From assembly GCF_020171945.1 (NCBI RefSeq), contig NZ_JAIVAP010000001.1, forward strand, positions 496,001 to 560,000: a stretch of 64,000 bases of DNA, given 5' to 3'. A program made the position numbers and the translations under genes. Source of the DNA: Bacillus infantis. GTDB taxonomy: Bacteria > Bacillota > Bacilli > Bacillales > Cytobacillaceae. Below are positions 24,935 to 33,448 of the stretch, in pieces (the stretch's first letter is position 1; every line of letters starts with the position of its first letter). The notes below the pieces were generated by a model. It made no database searches. It saw only the letters and a list, made by a program, of their open reading frames with translations, and was not told the DNA's origin.

Positions 24935-25372
24935 TTATTCGTCTTCCTCATCATGCAAATCTGCCTGTTTCAGCCGCAGCCTGTAAATGTAAAAGGAAGG
25001 TATTCCTCCGCACACAGCGGCAATAAAACCGAAGAGCAGACCATCACCCCATCCATAGCCCGGTGTTATACTGATCAGATAAGAAATGATGGCAGCCACT
25101 GCCAGGATGGCTGTTAGGCTTACAATGAATGGCTTTTTCGGATCTTTTCCCTGTCTTTCATGCTCCACACTCACACTCATGGATAGATAAGCAAATACAA
25201 CCGAGGTTCCGATAAAAACAAGCCAAAGCGGATTTTCACGCATAGCTTCCATGCCGCCTTGCAATAAATCGTATGCAAGAATGCAAAGGATCCCCAGCGT
25301 CTGGATGATATAGACTATCCGTACATGCTCTAAATTCCTCTGCTTCAAACGTTCATCCGTAATTTTTTTCAT
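24935..25372 (-). CDS. Membrane protein, 145 aa, coupled to an XRE regulator
   Basis: Four hydrophobic segments and an acidic tail (DLHDEEDE). The ATG overlaps the stop of the upstream XRE gene (TAATG), with GAGGAGG before it, so the two are translated together. HTH plus small membrane protein pairs of this kind are common in Bacillus, where the membrane protein may hold or sense for the regulator (inference). Family not named with confidence. Confidence 0.75.
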   Translation of the reverse strand: MKKITDERLKQRNLEHVRIVYIIQTLGILCILAYDLLQGGMEAMRENPLWLVFIGTSVVFAYLSMSVSVEHERQGKDPKKPFIVSLTAILAVAAIISYLISITPGYGWGDGLLFGFIAAVCGGIPSFYIYRLRLKQADLHDEEDE

Positions 25373-25575
25373 TAAAGGTCCTCCTCTTCCACCCAGAATA
25401 ATTCGTCCAGCTTTGACTGGACTGCATAGCAGATCTGGAGGCACAGCTTTAAAGAAGGATTATACTTACCCTTTTCAATTAAGCTCACCGTCTGCCTGGT
25501 AATCCCCACCCGGTCCGCCAGCTCCTGCTGGGTCAGCTCTGCCTGCAGCCGGGCCAGCTTCACATTATTTTTCAT
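25372..25575 (-). CDS. XRE/Cro-type HTH regulator, 67 aa
   Basis: A minimal HTH_3 protein: KLARLQAELTQQELADRVG and ITRQTVSLIEKGKYNPSLKL, then a short tail CYAVQSKLDELFW. It resembles the YgzD/YozG-like small repressors. The ATG at 25575 follows GGAGGAAGAAT, which excludes the longer frame. It overlaps the membrane protein gene downstream by one base. Confidence 0.88.
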   Translation of the reverse strand: MKNNVKLARLQAELTQQELADRVGITRQTVSLIEKGKYNPSLKLCLQICYAVQSKLDELFWVEEEDL

Positions 25576-25697
25576 ATATTCTTCCTCCAAACAGAATGTA
25601 ACATATATATTCCTTTTTGTAAAATATATATTCCATCTCCAGATAATACGTGCTGCCAAAAAAAGAGACAGGCTCGCCCTGTCTCTTCATACTTCTG

Positions 25698-25910
25698 CTA
25701 TTCTTCTTCTCCACGGTATTCGAGAATATCGCCCGGCTGGCAGTCCAGCGCCCTGCAGATACTGTCAAGTGTGGAAAGCCGCACTGCCTTTGCTTTGCCG
25801 TTCTTCAGTATTGAGAGATTGGCCATGGTGATTCCCACCCGCTCGGACAGCTCTGTAACACTCATTTTCCTTTTTGCCAGCATAACATCGATGTTAATGA
25901 TAATCGCCAT
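25698..25910 (-). CDS. XRE-type HTH regulator, YozG-like
   Basis: A 70-residue HTH protein: INIDVMLAKRKMSVTELSER, VGITMANLSILKNGKAKAVR, then STLDSICRALDCQPGDILEY. It follows a DUF2975 membrane protein gene by nine bases. This is the YoaS/YozG arrangement of B. subtilis. GAGGTG precedes the ATG. Confidence 0.88.
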   Translation of the reverse strand: MAIIINIDVMLAKRKMSVTELSERVGITMANLSILKNGKAKAVRLSTLDSICRALDCQPGDILEYRGEEE

Positions 25911-25919
25911 TCCTTCACC

Positions 25920-26396
25920 TCAGATAGTCAGTTCATTTTCATTTTTCATAGTAAGCGCGCTCCGCAGCAGCTCCTTCAGGACAGCTGCAAATACACTGAT
26001 GACAAAAGAACAGAAAGCAATGGCTGCACCCATCAGCAGAACTCCTGGATGAAGAGCACCGGCAGCTCCGACTCCGATGATGCCGGCAGCGTAAATCAGT
26101 CCCAAAGCAATGCCGCAGTTCCTGATGCGGCGGAGCGACTGAACAGAGAGATCGGAAAAAGCAGTCTGTCCTTCAATATATCTTAGTAGATTCCATGCTT
26201 CGTACAAGGCTATATAAAATGGAATGGCAGCCCCATACATGCCTAAAAGAACCGGCCATTTCAAATAAGAAAATTCAGGGTTCTCTGCAGCTGCATCCCC
26301 TGCAAGTTCAGGCAGAAGAAAAATGCAGAGGATGGCCACGATCAATCCCATAATAAGGATGGCGGCTTTCAGAAAACTAGTTATAGCTTTGTTCAT
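25920..26396 (-). CDS. DUF2975 membrane protein, YoaS-like
   Basis: A 158-residue protein with four membrane helices and the DUF2975 middle segment (YIEGQTAFSDLSVQSLRRIR, about residues 73-92). Function unknown; members are nearly always paired with a small HTH regulator, as here. CGGAGG precedes the ATG. Upstream, inverted copies of TAGTAATA at 26430-26437 and 26539-26546 flank the divergent promoter region and might bind the HTH partner. Confidence 0.85.
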   Translation of the reverse strand: MNKAITSFLKAAILIMGLIVAILCIFLLPELAGDAAAENPEFSYLKWPVLLGMYGAAIPFYIALYEAWNLLRYIEGQTAFSDLSVQSLRRIRNCGIALGLIYAAGIIGVGAAGALHPGVLLMGAAIAFCSFVISVFAAVLKELLRSALTMKNENELTI

Positions 26397-26572
26397 AAGG
26401 TACCTCCGGTTTAAGGATAATTATATTAATAGTAATACAGTTTTTATCGTATTTCAATAAAAATCAAATACATTTCAGCAAAAATTCAATGTTTTTTAAT
26501 ATAAAACAGTTGACTTTATTTATTGATTTGCGATAAATTATTACTATATATCAATATTGGGGGCAGTTCATT

Positions 26573-27103
26573 ATGACATCTTTTTTGTTTTTGGGAATCA
26601 TCGGAATTACTTTATTGCTTATTTTTTTCAAAAAGAACCCTTCACTTGAGGGGAGGGCAGCCAATCGGATGATGGTTAATTTATTGAGTAATACTTCCTG
26701 GTACCAAATCCAATGGAAAGCTGGTTTGTTTTTATTTATTTCCAATGCGCTTCTGTTTTCAGCAACACTGCTGATTTTGTATGTGCTGCTGTTTATTAAT
26801 ATACCTTATATACACCTGGTAATCATGTTTCTGGCAACAGCCTTTAGCATCCGTTTATGGCTCAATATGAAACTGGCATGGAAAGGCTCTAAAAAGGGAC
26901 GTTTAAAAGTGGGGCTGATCGGAAGCAGCTTTTATCTATTTTTATTCATTTTCTTTCTTTATCAGTTTGCAGCAGCAGAGTCTGAATTTCCTGGGGATGA
27001 CCCCTTTATGCGGGCCATTGGTTTCTTATTCGGAATGATTGTGGCAGCCACAGCATGCATTTCCTGTTTATCGGTTATTAGTATTTCTGCACCTGCAAAA
27101 TGA
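26573..27103 (+). CDS. Membrane protein, 176 aa, unknown family
   Basis: Five predicted membrane helices: one at the N-terminus, two near 50-100, two near 120-170. GGGGGC lies nine bases before the ATG. It is divergent from the DUF2975/HTH pair and may be controlled from the shared 176-bp region. No motif recognised. Confidence 0.65.
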   Translation: MTSFLFLGIIGITLLLIFFKKNPSLEGRAANRMMVNLLSNTSWYQIQWKAGLFLFISNALLFSATLLILYVLLFINIPYIHLVIMFLATAFSIRLWLNMKLAWKGSKKGRLKVGLIGSSFYLFLFIFFLYQFAAAESEFPGDDPFMRAIGFLFGMIVAATACISCLSVISISAPAK

Positions 27104-27133
27104 AAAGGCAGACTTTATGTCCGCCTTTTTGCA
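27101..27133 (+). terminator. Terminator after the 176-aa membrane protein
   Basis: Stem AAAAGGCAGAC/GTCCGCCTTTTT with one mismatch, a 5-base loop and a T-run. Confidence 0.75.
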
Positions 27134-27164
27134 TAGCAGGTAAAATAATGGCCTGTTCTGCTTT

Positions 27165-28049
27165 TTAATGGATGCTTCTCTTTTTAAATCGTCCGCCTCT
27201 AACTTCTGTGATGTCAGCAATCGCTAAAAAAGCGGACGGATCCAGTTCCTCAAGGATGCTGGTGAGCTTGGATTCTTCAAGTCTGTTGATGATGCAGAAG
27301 ATTACTTTCTTATCGTCACCTGTGTAAGCGCCTTCCCCTTTCAAATACGTAACGCCGCGTCCCAGCCTGTCATTGATGGTATCGCCGATAATATCAGCTT
27401 CTTCACTGATGATCCAGACTGATTTAGATGCCTCGAGTCCGTCAGCGACAATATCAATCGCTTTTGCGGCGATGACATAGGCAAGTATAGAATACATGGC
27501 CCGGTCCCATGTGTAGACAAAGCCTGCAGAGCCCAGTATGAAGAAGTTGATGAACATGACGATTTCCCCTACAGAAAAAGGGACACGCTTGCTGATAACG
27601 ATTGACAGAACTTCAGTCCCGTCAAGCGCTCCGCCATTGCGGATGACAAGCCCTACGCCAATTCCGAGAAAAATGCCGCCGAAAATTGTGGCTAAAAGAA
27701 TATCCTCTGTAAAAGGAGGGATTGGGTGAAAGAATGAAGCGAAAAGGGAGAGCATGATGATGCCGTAGATGGCAGAAAGCGAAAATGTCTTGCCCATCTG
27801 CTTGTAGCCCAGATAGATGAAAGGCAAGTTCAAAACGAATAAAAATAATCCCAGCTTGATTCCAGTTATATGGGAAAGCATAATGGATATACCTGTAATT
27901 CCGCCGTCGATTACCTGGTTGGGGATCAGGAAAATTTCAAGCCCGGTAGCCATCAGCAATGCACCAAGCGTTATAAATACCATGCGCTGGATAATCTTGA
28001 GCCTGGAAAGCTTTTTATGGCCCTTCTTTAATGATATAAGTTCTTCCAA
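27165..28049 (-). CDS. YitT family membrane protein (DUF161 + DUF2179)
   Basis: A 294-residue protein. About six membrane helices (residues 20-200) contain the YitT pattern PNQVIDGGITGISIM and GVGLVIRNGGALDGTEVL. A cytoplasmic C-terminal DUF2179 domain (about 205-290) has GRGVTYLKGEGAYTGDDK. The family is widespread in Firmicutes; a transport or sensing role is suspected but unproven. The TTG at 28049 is chosen because AGAGGTG lies six bases before it; the GTG at 28058 overlaps that site. Confidence 0.88.
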   Translation of the reverse strand: MEELISLKKGHKKLSRLKIIQRMVFITLGALLMATGLEIFLIPNQVIDGGITGISIMLSHITGIKLGLFLFVLNLPFIYLGYKQMGKTFSLSAIYGIIMLSLFASFFHPIPPFTEDILLATIFGGIFLGIGVGLVIRNGGALDGTEVLSIVISKRVPFSVGEIVMFINFFILGSAGFVYTWDRAMYSILAYVIAAKAIDIVADGLEASKSVWIISEEADIIGDTINDRLGRGVTYLKGEGAYTGDDKKVIFCIINRLEESKLTSILEELDPSAFLAIADITEVRGGRFKKRSIH

Positions 28050-28152
28050 GTGGCACACCTCTATATTGTATTTGTTTTCAATTATACCTTAAGTCTGCTA
28101 GTTTAGAGGTGTTTGAGGATCGGTTGATGGTTCACCGGGCATGCTTTCAATT

Positions 28153-28542
28153 TTAAAAAAACCGCATAATCAGTCTTGCCACTTCAGCCGGTCTTACAGG
28201 CAAATCTGCCAATGAACCGATATCCAACCAAAGCGGCTCATATGTGCCGCGGACCCTTGCCAGATCGAATTCTTCTCCTGACCCGCTTCCAAAAATACCA
28301 GCCATCATCTCTGCAAAATAAAAAAATTGCTGTCCATTATAATCATGACGGACCAGCAGTCTTCCAACCTTCACTTCAATTCCCAGCTCTTCAAGGATTT
28401 CACGTGCTGCTGCCTCCTCAGGCAGCTCTCCCGGCTCTGCCCCTCCGCCAGGGAACACATAATATTCCTCACTTTCCCTGATCCGCTTAATGAGTGCCAG
28501 TTTCCCCTCCTTAATGATTACCGCCCTGCCGCACATTCTCAA
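28153..28542 (-). CDS. NUDIX hydrolase
   Basis: A 129-residue pyrophosphohydrolase. The Nudix box is intact: GGGAEPGELPEEAAAREILEELG quoted in part as GAEPGELPEEAAAREILEEL (about residues 33-55). It hydrolyses nucleoside diphosphates linked to another moiety; the substrate is unknown. The second hairpin repeat array begins about 20 bp upstream of its start, so its promoter must lie in or beyond the repeats. Confidence 0.9.
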   Translation of the reverse strand: MRMCGRAVIIKEGKLALIKRIRESEEYYVFPGGGAEPGELPEEAAAREILEELGIEVKVGRLLVRHDYNGQQFFYFAEMMAGIFGSGSGEEFDLARVRGTYEPLWLDIGSLADLPVRPAEVARLIMRFF

Positions 28543-28561
28543 TTCGCTCCACTTCCCTTTC

Positions 28562-29047
28562 GTAGAAAGACTTCCTAGACTCCTTCTCCTGGAAGCTACA
28601 TTTTTAATTTCAATTAAAATAGAGGTCTAGCTCTACCGACTGATACCACTATTTTTGATTTTTTCTGAAATAGTGATCTAGCTCTTTCCACTGGAACCAC
28701 TATTTTTGATTTCATTGAAATAGTGGTTCTAGCTCTTTCCGCTGGAACCACTATTTTTAATTTTCTTTGATATAGTGGTTCTAGCTCATCCCACTGGAAC
28801 CACTATTTTTGATTTTCATTGAAATAGTGGTTCTAGCTCTTTCCGCTGGAACCACTATTTTTAATTTTCTTTGATATAGTGGTTCTAGCTCATCCCACTG
28901 GAACCACTATTTTTGATTTTCTTTGATATAGTGGTTCTAGCTCATCCCACTGGAACCACTATTTTTGATTTTCTTTGATATAGTGGTTCTAGCTCATCCC
29001 ACTGGAACCACTATTTTTGATTTTCCTTAAAATAGTGGTTCAAGCTC
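28562..29047 (+). repeat. Hairpin repeat array 2 (52-bp period, 9 copies)
   Basis: Left arms start at 28619, 28670, 28720, 28772, 28824, 28876, 28928, 28980 and 29032. The spacing is 51, 50, then 52 bp throughout. The core is ATAGTGGTTCTAG, loop CTCATCCCA or CTCTTTCCG, right arm CTGGAACCACTAT, and a T-rich linker. A diverged unit (GTAG...CTTCCTAG / CTGGAAGCTAC) borders the NUDIX gene at 28562-28601, and the array ends in a left half. Two loop types alternate in the middle copies, which suggests duplication of two-unit blocks. Confidence 0.96.
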
Positions 29048-29152
29048 TTTCTCCAATTCCCTAACACATAGGTTTTTTCCTCTGAACGCGTTCCCCACAG
29101 TAATAATCGCAATTCATTTACTAGTTTCTGCTCCAATTCGAAAATTAATCAG

Positions 29153-29178
29153 ACAAAAAAGGACCTAAAGGCCCTTTT
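29153..29178 (-). terminator. Terminator of the VOC gene
   Basis: Stem AAGGACCT/AGGCCCTT (one G-U in RNA), minus-strand tail of six T. It overlaps the stop codon region. Confidence 0.75.
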
Positions 29179-29596
29179 ACTGTGATACGATGAATTTCTC
29201 TTTAAATGAAGGACTCAGCTCGCTCCATACATCGAACAGATTGCCGTCCGGATCTCTAAAGACAAAGTTCCTGCCAGCATGTCCCCTCTCTTCGATCTCG
29301 CCTGTATGGACTCCATGTTCACTGAGCTCCTGGTGAACAGCTTCCAGGGCATCCACACCGTCCACTTCAAACGTCAGAGAAAACCTTTCCGTTCCGGAAG
29401 CATCTGTGAAATTGGCAGATTGCGATTCTGCTGCTTTAACAAGAAAAAAGCTCTGGTTTGCCAAATTAAGGATAGCTTTGTCTTCATCAATATAATTCAG
29501 CTCTGCCCCAAGCTTCCCGGCATACCAATCTGCAGATGTCTGCACATCCTTTACCGGAATATAAGCAGTACCTACTCTCCAAATCTTTTTGCTCAT
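29177..29596 (-). CDS. VOC family protein, single domain
   Basis: A 139-residue glyoxalase/bleomycin-resistance fold protein. It has VGTAYIPVKDVQTSADWYAG at the start, FSLTFEVDGVDALEAVHQEL in the middle and FVFRDPDGNLFDVWSE at the end with the metal-site Glu. It probably acts as a homodimer; substrate unknown. The ATG at 29596 follows GGAGGGG. Confidence 0.87.
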   Translation of the reverse strand: MSKKIWRVGTAYIPVKDVQTSADWYAGKLGAELNYIDEDKAILNLANQSFFLVKAAESQSANFTDASGTERFSLTFEVDGVDALEAVHQELSEHGVHTGEIEERGHAGRNFVFRDPDGNLFDVWSELSPSFKEKFIVSQ

Positions 29597-29659
29597 GAGA
29601 ACCCCTCCTGGAAAATTCAGTATATACATAGATTCTCCATCCGGAAGCAGGATTCCTTT

Positions 29660-29866
29660 TTATTCTGCTGCATTATTTGCCTTTTTTCTGGATGAAATTG
29701 ATATCCAGGCTGCCGTATGAAGAATGATGACCAGGACTGCACCAATCAGAAACAAATAAAACGAGGCAGTTCTCCCTTCAGTATAGCTGCTGTATGCCAC
29801 CGAAAAAGAAACTAGTGACATAAAATACCCGATAAAAATCTGAAATGGCTGTATATGTTTGAACAT
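29660..29866 (-). CDS. Small membrane protein, 68 aa
   Basis: Two membrane helices (about residues 9-27 and 36-55) and a basic tail SSRKKANNAAE. AGGAGGG precedes the ATG. It lies 63 bp upstream of the VOC gene on the same strand and may be co-transcribed. Unknown family. Confidence 0.6.
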   Translation of the reverse strand: MFKHIQPFQIFIGYFMSLVSFSVAYSSYTEGRTASFYLFLIGAVLVIILHTAAWISISSRKKANNAAE

Positions 29867-29943
29867 TGCAATCCCTCCTGCTGACTGATAGTATTATACC
29901 ATAATTTCCCTTATATCGAATTGAACAGCATTGGAGGTATAGT

Positions 29944-30129
29944 ATGTATATTGGAGATTGGATGATTATGATAGTCATTGTTTTGCTGACTTTGCTGGGT
30001 GTATTCTCTTTTACCCTTTTTATAAGGAGGATGGTGTCCCGTTCAGCGGCCTCCTATTCTTCAGATCAGGAGCTGCATGCCAAGCTTGATGAAATCATCA
30101 GATTGCTGAAAAAGCTGGAAAAAGATTAA
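29944..30129 (+). CDS. Small membrane protein, DUF4083-like, 61 aa
   Basis: One N-terminal helix (MIMIVIVLLTLLGVFSFTLF), then a basic hinge RRMVSR and an amphipathic C-terminal helix (LHAKLDEIIRLLKKLEKD) suited to coiled-coil pairing. The layout matches DUF4083 proteins; function unknown. GGAGG precedes the ATG. Confidence 0.65.
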   Translation: MYIGDWMIMIVIVLLTLLGVFSFTLFIRRMVSRSAASYSSDQELHAKLDEIIRLLKKLEKD

Positions 30130-30140
30130 TAACTGTCTTG

Positions 30141-30169
30141 CCCCTCCATAATCCGGGGGGGTTTTCTTA
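30141..30169 (+). terminator. Terminator after the DUF4083-like gene
   Basis: Stem CCCCTCC/GGGGGGG (G-U pairs), 7-base loop, T-rich tail. Confidence 0.7.
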
Positions 30170-30270
30170 TTTACCTTACAAAAGCTAAAATGAAATGAAA
30201 CATTTTTTTATAAAAACACAAACCTGAACAGCGGGTGCCCCGTCTAATGGTTGGAAGGGAGCAAAAGACC

Positions 30271-30807
30271 GTGGAAGAAACTTTATCAGAAATATTATTG
30301 GCAATGGACAGGGAAGCTGCCATCGACCAGATCATGCAGCTATATGGCCAGGATATCCTCCAGCTTTCCTATACATATGTAAAGCAAAGGGATATAGCAG
30401 AAGACCTGACACAGGAAATCTTCATTAAATGCTATAAAAACCTCCATCAATACAACCGCAAATCGATGGTGAAAACCTGGCTTTGGCGGATTGCAGTCAA
30501 TCACTGCAAAGACTATCTCAGAAGCTGGCACAACCGTCATATTATCCTTTCGGAAGAACAGGCAAAGTCAGGCGGCAGCCTGAAGGATGAGGTCGAAGCA
30601 GCCGTGATCAGAAAAGATGATGATTCACAGCTTGCTTCAGCGGTCATGGATCTGCCGGACCATTACCGCGAAGTCATCTACCTTCATTATTTCGAGGAAA
30701 TGAGCATGAAGGAAATAGCGGCCGTCACCAGCATCAACCAAAATACAATCAAGACACGCCTGAAGCGGGCAAAGCAGCTATTAAAAGAAAGACTGGAGGA
30801 GCTATGA
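30271..30807 (+). CDS. ECF RNA polymerase sigma factor
   Basis: A 178-residue ECF sigma. Region 2 reads YVKQRDIAEDLTQEIFIKCY and KTWLWRIAVNHCKDYLRSW; region 4 reads YREVIYLHYFEEMSMKEIAA and INQNTIKTRLKRAKQLLKER. The GTG at 30271 follows AAGGGAG; frames from 30235 or 30247 lack a site. First gene of an operon with PadR and a SEDS protein (4-base overlap, then 4-base gap). No anti-sigma gene is present. A self-directed ECF promoter (TGAAAC plus CGTC at 16-17 bp) was not found. Confidence 0.9.
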   Translation: MEETLSEILLAMDREAAIDQIMQLYGQDILQLSYTYVKQRDIAEDLTQEIFIKCYKNLHQYNRKSMVKTWLWRIAVNHCKDYLRSWHNRHIILSEEQAKSGGSLKDEVEAAVIRKDDDSQLASAVMDLPDHYREVIYLHYFEEMSMKEIAAVTSINQNTIKTRLKRAKQLLKERLEEL

Positions 30808-31214
30808 TGGAAGAGCGCCTGAAGAGATTGAAAAAAGCGATGGAAAATACTGTTTTCCAGGACCTGTCATTTACCGGCAAAACCCGTGAAGAGGTAAAGG
30901 CAAAAGCAAGAAATCTTCAGATAAAAACTGATGAAGATGTCATCCTTGCCGTCCTGCAGCTGCTTGTCCATGAAAAGACAGGCTACGAATTGACCAGAAG
31001 CATCATCGCAAGGGGAGTTTCTAACTTTGAAGAAAACGAAGGCTTCCTCTATGCCCTGCTCCACCGGCTGGAGCGGAAAAATTATCTGCAGTCCAGCTGG
31101 CAGGAGTCACGCAAATACTACCAGCTGAATGACAGGGGCAGGAAGCTCCTGGAGCAGTCAGAGAAAAAATTGGCCGGCAGGCGTACAGCCCTGCAGGAAT
31201 TATGGGAGGGCTGA
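30804..31214 (+). CDS. PadR family transcriptional regulator
   Basis: A 136-residue protein. The PadR winged helix occupies the C-terminal two thirds: VILAVLQLLVHEKTGYELTR, then NEGFLYALLHRLERKNYLQSSW and RKYYQLNDRGRKLL. About 40 N-terminal residues precede it, longer than the minimal PadR. The start overlaps the sigma factor stop (ATGA). PadR proteins beside membrane proteins with a helical prefix domain are a recurring pair in Bacillus; the PadR may sense or be bound by that partner (inference). Confidence 0.88.
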   Translation: MMEERLKRLKKAMENTVFQDLSFTGKTREEVKAKARNLQIKTDEDVILAVLQLLVHEKTGYELTRSIIARGVSNFEENEGFLYALLHRLERKNYLQSSWQESRKYYQLNDRGRKLLEQSEKKLAGRRTALQELWEG

Positions 31215-31218
31215 AGTA

Positions 31219-32505
31219 ATGGCAACTGAGAAAGAAGGCTTCCTCTCGGAGGTCAAAAAGCATATAAAATCCAAAGAAGCCAAGGTTTTTATCCATAAAG
31301 AGCTGGAGCACCATCTCCAGGAAACCAAAACAGAGCTGATGTCAGAGGGAATTGAAGAAACAGAGGCGGAAGAAAAGGCAGTCCTGCAGATGGGCAGCCC
31401 CGCAGAGCTTGGGATGCAGCTGAATAAAATCCATAAGCCGAGGGTGGATTGGATGCTGATCGGACTGCTGGCAGCGGCTTTTGGGATGGGGCTGCTTCCA
31501 TTATTTAATATCCATTATGAAGATTATGATGTTGCATTTGTTTCAAAGCAACTCTTCTATATTGGCCTTGGTTTACTGACTGCACTAGCTGTCATGTTCT
31601 TTGACTACCGGAAACTTCAAAAGTGGAGCTGGCACTTGCTTACAATTGGGGTTTTATACCTGGTTTTATTGCTTATAGCTCCATTTTCAATCAGAACCAT
31701 TATAAACGGGGTCCCCTATTTCATAATACCTGGAATCGGAGCATTCGGCGGTATGACGATACTGCCATTATTCTACCTCTTCTGGGCAAGCTTTTTTTCA
31801 AAAGAAAAACCAAATCTATGGATAGGCTGGCTTATATTTGGTATTACTTTATTTCTATTCTTATCTTTGCCGGGCTTCCCGATTGCCATGATGTACGGAT
31901 TCCTTGTCATGATATTGTTTATCAGAAGCGCCGTAACACGGAAAACCATCCTCGCAACCATATCATCTGTCGGAGGCATCCTAGTCTTATTGGGCATATT
32001 AGCGTGGTTTACAAGCAAAGAGTATCAAAAAGTCCGCTTATTCGCTTTCCTTAACCCAAGTGAATACTCAGAGACTTCGGGATTTATGTATATTAAGATA
32101 AGAGAAATGCTGGCTGAAGGCGGCTGGCTTGGCAATCCGGAAAAAACAGCATCCATTCCAAATTTGCATTCCGATTATGCCTTTGTTAATATCACCTATT
32201 TTTACGGATGGCTGATGGCTGGCCTGTTAATTGTCATTCTTGCCCTTCTTTTGGCCAGGATGATATCTGTCGGCGGCAAGATTAAGGACCCTTACGGCAA
32301 ACAGCTTGTCACAGGGGCAATCGCCCTCTATTCTGTCCAGTTTCTTTATAATGTCGGGATGACATTAGGGGTCCTCCCTATCATCTCTATTTCATTGCCG
32401 TTCATAAGCTATGGACTAACACCCTCAATCCTTAATGCTTTTGTCATAGGCATCGCCCTCAGCGTATATAGGCGTAAGGATTTTACTGCAGCAGTCCACA
32501 GATAA
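31219..32505 (+). CDS. SEDS (FtsW/RodA/SpoVE-like) protein with helical prefix domain
   Basis: A 428-residue protein. Residues 1-75 form a cytoplasmic helical prefix (FIHKELEHHLQETKTELMSE, then EETEAEEKAVLQMGSP), followed by about ten membrane helices of the SEDS glycosyltransferase fold. The extracellular motif with the catalytic Asp is kept as LHSDYAFV (about residue 330), but the usual following IGEE is replaced by NITYFYG. The C-terminal SLPFISYG segment is typical of FtsW/SpoVE. No class B PBP gene is adjacent. The ATG at 31219 follows GGGAGGG. It probably polymerises or modifies peptidoglycan under control of the linked sigma and PadR (inference). Confidence 0.87.
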   Translation: MATEKEGFLSEVKKHIKSKEAKVFIHKELEHHLQETKTELMSEGIEETEAEEKAVLQMGSPAELGMQLNKIHKPRVDWMLIGLLAAAFGMGLLPLFNIHYEDYDVAFVSKQLFYIGLGLLTALAVMFFDYRKLQKWSWHLLTIGVLYLVLLLIAPFSIRTIINGVPYFIIPGIGAFGGMTILPLFYLFWASFFSKEKPNLWIGWLIFGITLFLFLSLPGFPIAMMYGFLVMILFIRSAVTRKTILATISSVGGILVLLGILAWFTSKEYQKVRLFAFLNPSEYSETSGFMYIKIREMLAEGGWLGNPEKTASIPNLHSDYAFVNITYFYGWLMAGLLIVILALLLARMISVGGKIKDPYGKQLVTGAIALYSVQFLYNVGMTLGVLPIISISLPFISYGLTPSILNAFVIGIALSVYRRKDFTAAVHR

Positions 32506-32510
32506 TAATA

Positions 32511-32542
32511 AAAAAAGACTTCTTAAAAGGAAGTCTTTTTTT
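32511..32542 (+). terminator. Terminator of the sigma-PadR-SEDS operon
   Basis: A 12-bp stem AAAAAAGACTTC/GAAGTCTTTTTT. It is A/T symmetrical and may also end the convergent hydroxylase gene. Confidence 0.9.
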
Positions 32543-32597
32543 CATGATATGTTTGGTGCAATTCTTTTTATTTTTCACAGTATCGATTTATTCCGCT

Positions 32598-33251
32598 TTA
32601 TAGCTTCTTCCTTCTCATCCACTGGGTGGCTGCCCACTTGCTTCCTTTAATTACAGGCGCCCCGCCATGGAGAGTCAGATCATTTAAATCCTGATTATCA
32701 TAGAAGTATTCAAAATAAACTGCCGAGCCTTTTTGAGGGTTCACTGAAAAATTCAGCTTAGGGAAATATGTTTCCCCGCCTTCCTCGACATCATTCAGAT
32801 ACATAACAAGCGTGCTGATCCTTGGATTGCTTGCCGCTCTGCTGGTGGAAGAGAAAAAGTCAAAATGAGCCTTATATTCCTGCCCGATGTGATAATTCAG
32901 CATCTGCAGCCCCTCACCGTGTTCCACAGGAATGTTCATAATTTGCGACAGCCTTCTTTCAATCCTTGCTACCAGCTCATTTTCGCCTTCTTCAAAAAAC
33001 ATGCTGCTGCTCGTCCTGATATCGTCCACTGTGCGGGTGTTTCCGATTTTTGAACGCTTCAGCTTATCCTCGGACATCCTGATCAATCCGTCACATTCCT
33101 CATCACTCAGCACATTCCCCAATATTACAATCAGCGGTTCCTCTATTTTGGCAATGATATGAATCTCTCTATCTTCCGTTTTAATTTTATTACCAATATG
33201 ATCAAAAATAGTCTGTTCTTTTATATGGGTTTCGTTTGCATCTATTTTCAA
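32598..33251 (-). CDS. Prolyl 4-hydroxylase-like 2OG-Fe(II) oxygenase
   Basis: A 217-residue double-stranded beta-helix dioxygenase. Iron ligands H129 and D131 (KAHFDFF) and H195 (LTLHGGAP), with the 2-oxoglutarate Lys at 205 (IKGSKW). Length and residue positions are close to the characterised Bacillus anthracis collagen-like prolyl 4-hydroxylase. It hydroxylates proline in peptides, possibly in collagen-like spore or surface proteins or elongation factor Tu (known for relatives; target here unknown). TTG start with GAGG upstream. Single gene. Confidence 0.9.
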   Translation of the reverse strand: MKIDANETHIKEQTIFDHIGNKIKTEDREIHIIAKIEEPLIVILGNVLSDEECDGLIRMSEDKLKRSKIGNTRTVDDIRTSSSMFFEEGENELVARIERRLSQIMNIPVEHGEGLQMLNYHIGQEYKAHFDFFSSTSRAASNPRISTLVMYLNDVEEGGETYFPKLNFSVNPQKGSAVYFEYFYDNQDLNDLTLHGGAPVIKGSKWAATQWMRRKKL

Positions 33252-33448
33252 CTTTCATCGTCCTCTTATTCAATTTTTAAATTTCTGAAATATTTGATAA
33301 ATCAAAACCTGGAACCGCTGATATTGAGTATGCTGGCGTACTGGAAGCCCATCTTGAAATCTACTGAATTTCAACTTTATTTTACACTGATGCTGCATTA
33401 ATTTCTATCATTTTATTGCTGGAAAGCCGATAATATATGCTTCAAAAT

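Noticed and set aside
30180-30270. ECF-type autoregulatory promoter before the sigma gene
   Set aside because: TGAAAC and CGTC both occur but about 40 bp apart instead of 16-17.
33280-33357. Plus-strand frame ending KPGTADIEYAGVLEAHLEIY before the deaminase gene
   Set aside because: Protein-like ending, but there is no start codon or ribosome site and only 28 codons are open; a gene remnant is possible but not supportable.
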